In this document: positions 1-6,491 of the stretch, one piece after another
How positions within the stretch are numbered: the first letter of the stretch is position 1
Layout of the letters: each line of letters opens with the position of its first letter
Assembly (NCBI GenBank): GCA_028685945.1
Contig: JAQUCZ010000066.1
Location: forward strand, 1 to 6,491
DNA length: 6,491 bases
Direction: 5' to 3'
Source: Sulfurimonadaceae bacterium
GTDB taxonomy: Bacteria > Campylobacterota > Campylobacteria > Campylobacterales > Sulfurimonadaceae
Notes under the pieces: generated by a model
What the model saw: the letters and a program-made list of their open reading frames with translations, nothing else
The model's database searches: none
What the model was told of the DNA's origin: nothing
Made by a program: the position numbers and the translations under genes

Positions 1-1370
1 TTGGCGATAGCCCCATAGAGTTTTCCTAGTTCAAGGAGTGAGACCTCCATGCCGCCAAGAGCGATAGCGATGCCGTAGTGTGAAGCTTCCTTCATTTGCG
101 TTACGCCCGACTCTTTTAAAAAAGTATAAAAACTCGGATCTTTAAGTTCCGATGCCAAACGCACCGCAGGGATATTGCGGCTACTGATAAGTGCTTGTGT
201 AGCTGAAAGCGGACCTAGAAATATGCGGTCATAATTCTCCGGCGTATAGGCCTGAAAGCGGTAGGGCGTATCTTTTAAAAGCGAGTCGGGGTAGATAAGG
301 CTTTGATCCATTGCCAAGGCATAAACAAAAGGTTTGAGCGTGGATCCGGGAGAGCGTTTTGCACTGATGCCGTCTACTTGACCCAATATTTTTTCATTGA
401 AAAAATCTGCCGACCCGACCCACGCACGCACCTGCATAGTTTTTTTCTCAATCAGCAATGCCGCGGCATTATTGATCCCTTTTGTCCGTGTTTGATTCAG
501 CCATGCGCGCACCTCTTTTTCAAGAATTTTTTGTTTTTGCAACTCCAACGTCGTAGCGATAATGCTTGTGCCAAAGTGCTCTTTTTCAAGATAATCAACA
601 AAATGCGGCGCATCAAAAGGGAGCGCCTCACGAGGAAAAAGATGCAGAGGCAGTTGCATCCAAGCATCGGTGTCCTCTCCCTCTTGCGCACTCAATTTTT
701 TTCGGTAGTGCGCATAAAGTTTGTTTCTGGCATCTACCATATTTTCATAGCCGTCTTGGCTCAGTGGATTTCGTTTTGTCGGATTTTGCGGAATGACGAC
801 GAGACAAAGCGCTTGAGGCAGTGTCAACTCAGAGGCACTTTTGTGAAAATAGATTTGGCTTGCGGCCTCGACACCCTCGATATTGCCCCCATAAGAGACG
901 CTATTGAAATAAAACTCTAAAATCTCCTCTTTTGTGTAGTGGTGTTCTAGCCAAAGTGCATAAAAAATTTGTTGGAGCTTCCCGCTTAGGGTTTGCGACT
1001 TGATGTTAAAAGCCGCTTTGGCAACCTGCATCGTTATGGTAGAGGCGCCCACCCGTCGCTCTTTGGTAATATAGGTCGCAACAAAGCCGCGCCACAAAGC
1101 GGGAAAATTTACCCCGGGGTGTGCATAAAAATATCTATCTTCATACAAAACGGTAGCGTCGATGATATGTTTGGAAAGTGCATCGTGCGAAATCGGCAAT
1201 CGGTATTTTTCATCTGCGGAGAGTGTCAAACGCAGCGTCTCGCCGTTCTTGTCTTTATAGAGCCTCGAGTAGGTGTGCCACGCAAAAATCGTTTTTTTAG
1301 GTATGGCATGCCATGTATACACGAGTGCTCCCACTCCTACGAGGAGCACCGCAAAAAAGAGTTTTTTCAA
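1..1370 (-). CDS. pbpC: Penicillin-binding protein 1C (peptidoglycan glycosyltransferase/transpeptidase), partial at 3' end
   Basis: Class A penicillin-binding protein of the 1C subfamily. It would polymerise lipid II into glycan strands (GT51 domain) and carry a transpeptidase-type domain on the periplasmic face of the inner membrane. I read 456 uninterrupted codons from the TTG at 1370 to the left edge; the C-terminus is outside. Residues 1-18 (MKKLFFAVLLVGVGALVY) are a signal anchor. The GT51 part has the EDRYFYAHPG motif with the likely catalytic Glu77, then GASTITMQVAK from residue 108, and LEHHYTKEEILEFYFN from about residue 141. The transpeptidase part has SPGSTLKPF with nucleophile Ser343 and Lys346, and a Ser-Arg-Asn motif at 397-399. 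The KTG box would lie beyond the edge. Gln134 stands where, from memory, most class A enzymes have a conserved Glu; E. coli PBP1C also appears to have Gln there. The start is chosen because it gives a typical K-K-hydrophobic N-terminus 11 bases after the A2M stop, and I see no ATG or GTG nearby in frame. It is probably co-transcribed and translationally coupled with the A2M gene. Confidence 0.93.
   Translation of the reverse strand, partial: MKKLFFAVLLVGVGALVYTWHAIPKKTIFAWHTYSRLYKDKNGETLRLTLSADEKYRLPISHDALSKHIIDATVLYEDRYFYAHPGVNFPALWRGFVATYITKERRVGASTITMQVAKAAFNIKSQTLSGKLQQIFYALWLEHHYTKEEILEFYFNSVSYGGNIEGVEAASQIYFHKSASELTLPQALCLVVIPQNPTKRNPLSQDGYENMVDARNKLYAHYRKKLSAQEGEDTDAWMQLPLHLFPREALPFDAPHFVDYLEKEHFGTSIIATTLELQKQKILEKEVRAWLNQTRTKGINNAAALLIEKKTMQVRAWVGSADFFNEKILGQVDGISAKRSPGSTLKPFVYALAMDQSLIYPDSLLKDTPYRFQAYTPENYDRIFLGPLSATQALISSRNIPAVRLASELKDPSFYTFLKESGVTQMKEASHYGIAIALGGMEVSLLELGKLYGAIA
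1325..1349 (-). repeat. Perfect 7-bp inverted repeat with an alternative inner hairpin in early pbpC
   Basis: On the plus strand GTGCTCC at 1325-1331 is matched by GGAGCAC at 1343-1349, with an 11-base loop. A second hairpin, CTCCT at 1334-1338 with AGGAG at 1342-1346 and a 3-base loop, shares the 1343-1346 bases, so the two cannot form together. Both lie about 20 to 45 bases into the pbpC message, within the signal-anchor codons. No T-tract follows, so this is not an intrinsic terminator. It may simply reflect the repeated Val/Gly/Leu codons. Confidence 0.3.
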
Positions 1371-1379
1371 AAAATATCT

Positions 1380-1383
1380 GCCT
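1380..1383 (-). promoter_or_regulatory. Weak putative ribosome binding site for pbpC
   Basis: On the coding strand an AGG/AGGC core overlaps the A2M TAG stop codon and ends about 10 bases before the TTG start at 1370. It is a poor Shine-Dalgarno match. Together with the TTG start and the 11-base gap, this suggests pbpC translation depends on ribosomes finishing the A2M gene. This is inferred from spacing only. Confidence 0.3.
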
Positions 1384-4300
1384 ATTTCACGCGTATTTTC
1401 GATGCGGCGGTGTGCGATAGGATATCGGGGTCGTACATAGATGCCGCAGAAGCAGAGGGAACGATAAAGCTACCCGCCGCCGTTGCTTTGACTTTATAGC
1501 GAAGTTCCGTGAGACGGTTAGAAAAACCTGCATAAAACACGACGCGGTCTTCGCGTATATCTACGTAGTCCGATCTCCAACCGTTGTTGTCTCGAGGTAC
1601 CGATTCGCGCAACACTTCAAACCCTCCCGGAAGCAAATCTACAAGCACCACATTCGATATATACGATTTTTCGGTTGCGCGAATTTTAATGCGAACCTCC
1701 AACTCATCGCCTTGGTTTACCTCTTGCACCACCGTGCCGTTTTTGTCCACGTACTCTTTGAATATCTCTATCCCTTTAGCAAAAGAGGTATCGTGCGGTT
1801 TTTTATCGTAGCCCGATTGCACCAACTGATAAAAAAGCGGTGCTTTGGATTCGATGGTAACTTCCCTCTCCTCTAAAGGTACTTTTGCCATCATAAAGGG
1901 TTTAAGCGCAGCTTTTGGAAGCGCGACTTTTTTCGTACCTATTACGAAAAACTCCAACGCATCTTCGCCGTATTTTTGCTCATTTTTTTGAGAATATGCA
2001 CTTAACGCCAAAATCGTATACGAAGCGGATACGGTGTTCACTTTCCCTTGCATGAGCGGCTCTAAAAGCGGCAAAATATTTTTTGCGACATCGAGCTCTT
2101 TTTTAGGGAAATGGGTCGATACAAGATAGATATACTGCGCATTCATCGTCAGATTGGATTGAAAATCGGTATACCCGCTAGCATACGAAGGATCAAAACT
2201 CTCGATCAGTTTGCGTGCAACGTCAAACTTTTTAAGAGACATATACGAAGCGGCAATATACGCAGATGTTATATCTTTTTCCCATGATTTATCGCCCTTT
2301 TGAAGCGTCGTATGCAAATCGATAAGATAATTGGTCGCCACCTCTTCGTTTTGGATCAAAAGATAGATAGCAAGCGCTCTGTGTCTTGCCTCTTGGAGCG
2401 TAGAGGTCTGTTGTGCGGCGATATTGCGAAGATAATCGATCCCACCCTCATAAAGCGTACTCGGAATCGAAACCGTAGTCGTAGTTTTTTTAAGTTGGGT
2501 CAAAAAGTGCATCGCATAGAGGGAAGCAAACTCATCGGTGGTGTTCGATGTCGGCCAAAGCCCAAAACCGCCGTCGCCGAGCTGACGCGTTGCTAGCATA
2601 GAGAGAACCCCGTTGGCTTTTGCATCGACATCCGTATCTTTAAAATGGGAAGATTGCGACAAAGCCACCCAAGGAAAGGTTTGGGAGATGATCTGTTCCG
2701 TGCACCCGTGCGGATAGGCGCTGAGATATTCCCCCAAACCTGTTGCCAAAACAAGTGGAGAGTTGGATGCCGAGATTGTTTTGGCAGCGAGTTCTTTGTA
2801 GAGCACCCTCTCGGCGGCAACGCTACCTACATCCTTTTTGTATCCTGCTTGTATGGTTGTTTCGTAGTGCTGCGCAGGTCGGATGCTTAAAGTAGCCGTG
2901 CGGGTTTGGAAATGGTTGGCATGGGATGCTTTGAACGTCACCTTGGCTTCACCCAAGCTTTCGGTTGCTTGAAGCGTGAACGTAACTTTGTCCTCATCCC
3001 CCTCTGAAATAGCTTTGGTCACACTCTTTTGCGAAAGCAGTTTCAGGTTGGGCGTTGTCTCTATAGAGATCGCCACGGGCGCATCTTTGCCGCTTCCTTG
3101 CATCGCATTGCTAACCCCTACCGTGACATCAAAAGTATCGTGAGGCGCTGCCACGGTAAGAACGTTTGGAGAGAGCACAAAAGGACCGCGCACCTCGGTT
3201 TTTGTAAAAACAGACCCCATCGCTTCATCGCTTACGGCAAATGCCATCACTTTTAATGCGCCGTTAAAGGTGTCGGGTACGCGGTAATGTATCTCTCTTG
3301 TTTGGGTATCGGCGTCTATGATCCCAGACCAAAAAACGGCAGGCTTATCGAGTGTGCGTCCGAAAGGATTGAGGTTTGCGCCCAAAGCGCTTTTTGCCAT
3401 CCTCTCCATCATATCTCCCCCGATTCCGGCTCGCTCTACGTAGTGGTGAAACTCAGGCAGCAGGAGGTCTAGAATCTGAGACGTTTGCACCAAAAGCGCT
3501 CTTTTTTTCAAGAAATGTTTCAAAGGATCGGGCAGTTCATATTTTGCGACCTGCAAGATTCCTTCGTTTACGGCATAAACCACTATTTTGGATTTTCTGT
3601 CCGTTTTGTATTGCATGGTGAGATTTTCACCCGGTTTCATTAATTTCGGCGCCTCTAAATCTATATGTATACGACGTTTTTCGCTGTTGATACTAAAAGG
3701 TGCGACCGCGAACGAGAGCGGAGAGGTAAAAATCTCTTGCGAATCGATGGCACGGACAAAGGTAACATTCACATAGGCGTTGCCCTCCAAATTGGCGGGG
3801 AGGGTTATTTTTTGCAAAGAGCTTTTGGTGCTCGTTTGAAACCATTTGTGTGCGTATACCGCATCGCTTTCGATGGTAATGAGTCCCGTTCCCGTATAAG
3901 GTGCTACGATATTGAGTTCGATCTCCTCAAGCGGCTTGTAGGTCTGCTTATTGAGTTTTACGCTTAGTTGGGCATTTTTTTCCAATGCACCCGTCGTGTT
4001 GCCCTTGGTGGCGACGTAGTAATCGACGCTTGAAAGAAGCGTGCCGTTTGCATCTACAATATTAAGGGTAAAATCGCCCCCTTCGCGGGTATCCAATGCA
4101 ACCTTTTCCCCTTTGGCTTCGATAGAAAAAGGGATCTTTTTCACACTCTCTTTTTGGATCACGCTCTCATACGCATAGCGACCGTCTCTTTGTTTTGTAA
4201 GAACCGAGAGGCGTTTATTGTGGATCACTTCAAGTTTTAAATTCTCCAAAGACAAAAGATTGAGTTCTGCATCGACGGCTATAAAATGGAGTGAGCGCTC

Positions 4301-6034
4301 TTGCTTTTTTTTGAGGTAAGAGAGGTCGCCGTCTGCTTTTACTCCTAGCATGTAAGGTGCATTAGAGAGGAGCGCGGTCGTTTTTGCGCGTACGCTCCTG
4401 CCTCCGTCGGGTTCAAATCCTTCGGCGTCGAAATCAAGGCGGAATACACCCTCATCGTACGGAAGCTGCACGTCAAACGAGGCAAAACCCTGTTTGTCGG
4501 TTTTCATATCGTTAAAATGTATCTCTTGGGATCGGAGCATCTTTTCATTGAAACGGGGTGTCGCAAATTTGTACTCCGCGTATTTTGAAAAATGAAACTG
4601 CGTCGGCGTAAGTGTTGCGCGGGCGTGAATATTTCTATTTTGCGCGGGAAGACCAAAAAGGTTCGTAAGGGTTACCTGCGCCTTTAAATCTTTAAGACCC
4701 ACCCACCCCGCGCTTTTATACGGATTGAATTTCGTTTTTATCTTCATGGTGTCGGGTTGGAACTCTTCGAGTGCGAAGGAGGCGCCGCCTAGATAGTTTT
4801 CACTTTCATACCCCGAAGAGGTTTTAACAGGAAGGTAAATATTAAAACTATATGTTCCCGTCGGGCTGCTCAGAGAGGTTGGCATGTCGATCTCGAAAAA
4901 ACCGCTTGGATCAAGTGAAAAATCTTTTCTATACACCGTTTTGTTTTGTGCATCAAAAACTTTTGCACGCACCACGGTTCCTTTTTCCAGATAAAAATCG
5001 CCCTGACGTACGACCGATGCGAGATGCACGTTTTCCCCAGGTCTATAGATTCCGCGGTCGCTGAAAGCATAAGCGCTAAGCTCTTTGTTTTTGTCCGCAC
5101 TCGATGCGCCGACACCGCTGATATCGTACCTAGAGTAGTTGATATTTCTGGCATACGATTCATAAGGGATAAAAGAGAGATCGTTCCCTTTTTGTGCCAC
5201 TATGACCGTCGGTGTTTGTGCCTGGGTGTAGCTATCAAGATTCAAAAAGCTTGCTTTTCCCTCCGAAGATGTGAGCTTTGTCTCGATAGCTTGTCCGTTT
5301 TTGCCGAGCACGCTTACTTTGGCACCGTCGATGGGCTTGCCGCGGGTGATAGATTCTACAAAAATATCCCTGCTGCCGTCATTGGCTTTTTTCACGACGA
5401 TACCCATATCGGTGACGATAATAAGCCTTTTGTCCTCAAGATAAAAATCGCGCTGTTTTTTTTCGATGTTGTAATCTTCTACCTGAATAAAAAAGATACC
5501 GCTTCCCTGATTGCGTAGATATTTGGAGAGATCCAAAGAGGCATAATTTTGGTCTTTTGGATGGTGCGAAGCAAGGGGGATTACCTCTTGAAGCTGTTTT
5601 TCGGTGATATTTTCAAAATTAAAGGAGTAGGATCTAAAATAGGGCGATGTTATATCTCCGTTCGTTTGGGATATAAGATGATTGATTTGCTCATCTTGAA
5701 GCTTTTGCACGCTTACTTTGAGTCCATTGACCCCGCGAACGGCAAAGCTCACTTTTTTCTCCCCCGAGAGCGCCAAAATCGAACCCTCTCCCATAATTTT
5801 TATCTCTGTCGGATAGGCGGGGATATAGCGGCGCTCTTTGATATCGCGGCGCAGTACGAAACCGTTCACCGATTGCATCCCTTTTAGGAGTGTTACAGAG
5901 ACTTGCCCGCCGAGAGGAATTTCTGATTTGAAAAAATAATCTTTTGAGGAGGCCCCCTGTATCGGCAAGAGTGTCAGCTTGGTTGAAAAAGAGTTTTTTG
6001 ATGCTTCTTGTTTGGCTTTGTCATGCAACTCCAC
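1382..6034 (-). CDS. Bacterial alpha-2-macroglobulin family protein, main part downstream of an in-frame stop
   Basis: A 1550-residue reading frame (numbered here from the GTG at 6034) covering most of a bacterial A2M, a periplasmic thioester protein that traps proteases after bait cleavage. In order it shows N-terminal macroglobulin domains; an MG2-type RGIYRPGE motif with Tyr330; further MG domains; a bait-region-type segment before about residue 900; an MG7-type stretch starting PAVFWSG near residue 899, followed by a conserved RVPDTFNGALKVMAFAVSD stretch; and the thioester motif YPHGCTEQ with Cys1111 and Gln1114. The alpha-helical thioester domain follows, with GDGGFGLWP near residue 1155. 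The C-terminal MG10-type domain contains VDIREDRVVFYA and ends near the typical MYDPD motif. Cys1111 is the only cysteine. Upstream of 6034 the same frame stays open back to a TAG at 6134-6136 and continues as A2M beyond it. The GTG has no convincing Shine-Dalgarno sequence and falls inside a domain, so it is probably not a natural start. A product from it would lack a signal peptide. The TAG at 1382-1384 is the normal end. Confidence 0.93.
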   Translation of the reverse strand: MELHDKAKQEASKNSFSTKLTLLPIQGASSKDYFFKSEIPLGGQVSVTLLKGMQSVNGFVLRRDIKERRYIPAYPTEIKIMGEGSILALSGEKKVSFAVRGVNGLKVSVQKLQDEQINHLISQTNGDITSPYFRSYSFNFENITEKQLQEVIPLASHHPKDQNYASLDLSKYLRNQGSGIFFIQVEDYNIEKKQRDFYLEDKRLIIVTDMGIVVKKANDGSRDIFVESITRGKPIDGAKVSVLGKNGQAIETKLTSSEGKASFLNLDSYTQAQTPTVIVAQKGNDLSFIPYESYARNINYSRYDISGVGASSADKNKELSAYAFSDRGIYRPGENVHLASVVRQGDFYLEKGTVVRAKVFDAQNKTVYRKDFSLDPSGFFEIDMPTSLSSPTGTYSFNIYLPVKTSSGYESENYLGGASFALEEFQPDTMKIKTKFNPYKSAGWVGLKDLKAQVTLTNLFGLPAQNRNIHARATLTPTQFHFSKYAEYKFATPRFNEKMLRSQEIHFNDMKTDKQGFASFDVQLPYDEGVFRLDFDAEGFEPDGGRSVRAKTTALLSNAPYMLGVKADGDLSYLKKKQERSLHFIAVDAELNLLSLENLKLEVIHNKRLSVLTKQRDGRYAYESVIQKESVKKIPFSIEAKGEKVALDTREGGDFTLNIVDANGTLLSSVDYYVATKGNTTGALEKNAQLSVKLNKQTYKPLEEIELNIVAPYTGTGLITIESDAVYAHKWFQTSTKSSLQKITLPANLEGNAYVNVTFVRAIDSQEIFTSPLSFAVAPFSINSEKRRIHIDLEAPKLMKPGENLTMQYKTDRKSKIVVYAVNEGILQVAKYELPDPLKHFLKKRALLVQTSQILDLLLPEFHHYVERAGIGGDMMERMAKSALGANLNPFGRTLDKPAVFWSGIIDADTQTREIHYRVPDTFNGALKVMAFAVSDEAMGSVFTKTEVRGPFVLSPNVLTVAAPHDTFDVTVGVSNAMQGSGKDAPVAISIETTPNLKLLSQKSVTKAISEGDEDKVTFTLQATESLGEAKVTFKASHANHFQTRTATLSIRPAQHYETTIQAGYKKDVGSVAAERVLYKELAAKTISASNSPLVLATGLGEYLSAYPHGCTEQIISQTFPWVALSQSSHFKDTDVDAKANGVLSMLATRQLGDGGFGLWPTSNTTDEFASLYAMHFLTQLKKTTTTVSIPSTLYEGGIDYLRNIAAQQTSTLQEARHRALAIYLLIQNEEVATNYLIDLHTTLQKGDKSWEKDITSAYIAASYMSLKKFDVARKLIESFDPSYASGYTDFQSNLTMNAQYIYLVSTHFPKKELDVAKNILPLLEPLMQGKVNTVSASYTILALSAYSQKNEQKYGEDALEFFVIGTKKVALPKAALKPFMMAKVPLEEREVTIESKAPLFYQLVQSGYDKKPHDTSFAKGIEIFKEYVDKNGTVVQEVNQGDELEVRIKIRATEKSYISNVVLVDLLPGGFEVLRESVPRDNNGWRSDYVDIREDRVVFYAGFSNRLTELRYKVKATAAGSFIVPSASAASMYDPDILSHTAASKIRVK

Positions 6035-6133
6035 TGCAACCTTGGCATGTTTGGAGAACTCTTCAAACGTGACGGCATCGGTAAGCGAGATATGGAAAAT
6101 CTGTTCGGGATTTGCATCTTTATTGTTTATGAT

Positions 6134-6136
6134 CTA
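6134..6136 (-). other. In-frame amber (TAG) codon interrupting the alpha-2-macroglobulin gene
   Basis: Read on the minus strand, the codons around it are AAT TAT TAG ATC ATA AAC. The frame before and after is identical, with 33 sense codons between this stop and the GTG at 6034. A single substitution (for example from CAG Gln, TGG Trp, TCG Ser or AAG Lys) would explain it. No frameshift is needed. Confidence 0.85.
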
Positions 6137-6451
6137 ATAATTGACGTAACTTATTTTGAGAAAACTGTAAATATCGGGAATTAAGATTTTACTCTCTTGG
6201 GCTTCATAGAGGGAAGTTTTACCTAAAGTGGGTTGGATATCTTTGCCCATGAACAGTTTAATGTAGCGCTCTTTGTCTGCAATGGCAACAGTGTCGGAGC
6301 GTACATAGAGTGTTTTGAGATTTGCCTCGTGAGTGAGTTCATAGGGGATCTCTTGCGCATTGGCGCTATCAAAAAGTTTGAGATTTTTTTTCACGGAGGC
6401 GATATCCACAGGGTGCGTAAAGGTCATGGTGGCGAAAATATTATGATCTTT

Positions 6452-6458
6452 CCCCCCC
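6452..6458 (-). repeat. G7 homopolymer (C7 on plus strand) inside the alpha-2-macroglobulin coding region
   Basis: Seven consecutive C on the plus strand encode part of Ala-Gly-Gly-Lys (GCG GGG GGG AAA). It is the longest G/C run I noticed in the window. Campylobacterota are known to use poly-G tracts, usually of eight or more, as slippage sites for phase variation. At this length the tract is in frame with both the upstream edge sequence and the downstream A2M fragment. Its function as a switch is speculative. Confidence 0.4.
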
Positions 6459-6491
6459 GCGATATCTTGTTCAAGACTCATTCTATCAATA

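Larger units (their letters stand above)
6134..6491 (-). pseudogene. N-terminal portion of the same alpha-2-macroglobulin gene, ending at a premature TAG; partial at right edge
   Basis: This stretch is in exactly the same frame as the large A2M reading frame and ends at TAG 6134-6136. It includes HNIFATMTFTHPVD followed by Ser-Val-Lys-Lys-Asn-Leu, the pattern of an early macroglobulin-like domain of bacterial A2Ms. Its end, PDIYSFLKISYVNY, runs straight into IINNKDANPEQIFHISLTD beyond the stop, and the two read as one domain. The frame is open to the right edge (Ile-Asp-Arg before the Met at 6481), so that Met is probably internal and the true start, with signal peptide or lipobox, lies outside. 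The other two frames close at once near the edge, which supports this frame. On its own the fragment is too short to act as a protease trap. With the TAG removed, the visible protein would be about 1,700 residues, in the range of large bacterial A2Ms. Confidence 0.75.

Noticed and set aside
303..920. 205-codon open frame on the plus strand
   Set aside because: It lies entirely antisense to well-supported pbpC motifs, including the SPGSTLKPF box, and its Cys- and Arg-rich translation matches no family I recognise. It is a shadow frame.
993..1499. 168-codon plus-strand open frame spanning the A2M-pbpC junction
   Set aside because: It is antisense to the pbpC glycosyltransferase region and the A2M C-terminus, with no recognisable domain or clear start signal.
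5456..5463. Runs of eight T on the plus strand (5456-5463, also 4305-4312 and 6374-6381)
   Set aside because: They encode Lys-rich stretches in the A2M frame, have no associated stem, and are ordinary for a Lys-rich protein. They are not terminators.
4946..5518. 190-codon plus-strand open frame, and smaller ones nearby (4852-5064, 5549-5887)
   Set aside because: They are antisense to conserved A2M domains such as the YRPGE motif region, and have no plausible protein features.
6134..6136. TAG reassigned as a sense codon in this organism
   Set aside because: The same A2M frame ends with TAG at 1382-1384, right at the usual family C-terminus, and pbpC starts just after it. This is best explained by TAG being a normal stop. 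Only one internal TAG is present.
6035..6140. Frameshift between the two A2M parts
   Set aside because: The codon phase is identical on both sides, and the 33 codons in between read as plausible A2M sequence, so a nonsense substitution suffices.
6479..6481. ATG at 6481 as the true A2M start
   Set aside because: The frame continues open to the edge, the following residues have no signal peptide, and an exported A2M must have one, so the start is probably beyond the window.

Overview
The window is almost entirely coding and every gene lies on the minus strand, so it reads right to left. It holds two neighbouring genes. Positions 6491 to 1382 encode a very large bacterial alpha-2-macroglobulin (A2M), a periplasmic protease-trapping protein with an intact thioester motif (Cys-Thr-Glu-Gln). 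Eleven bases further on, a penicillin-binding protein 1C gene (pbpC) begins at a TTG codon at 1370 and runs off the left edge. A2M next to PBP1C is a known bacterial pairing: the A2M is thought to trap attacking proteases in the periplasm while the PBP1C helps repair the murein.

The main oddity is in the A2M gene. One reading frame runs from the right edge to the stop at 1382-1384, but a single in-frame TAG at 6134-6136 breaks it. The protein sequence reads as A2M on both sides of this TAG with no frame change. The first standard start codon after it is a GTG at 6034 with no visible ribosome binding site, inside the N-terminal macroglobulin region. The gene is therefore either a recent nonsense pseudogene, an assembly or sequencing error, or a readthrough case. 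The N-terminus, where the signal peptide or lipobox should be, lies outside the window. A run of seven G residues (coding strand, 6452-6458) sits in the upstream part and is in the ON frame as read.

Organism: the compact minus-strand layout, moderate GC, Lys/Phe/Ile-rich proteins and overall protein style suggest Campylobacterota (Sulfuricurvum- or Sulfurimonas-like). This is an inference with low to moderate confidence. I see no RNA genes, mobile elements, CRISPR arrays, promoters or terminators. The promoter of the operon should lie beyond the right edge. No non-coding stretch exceeds the 11-base gap between the genes.
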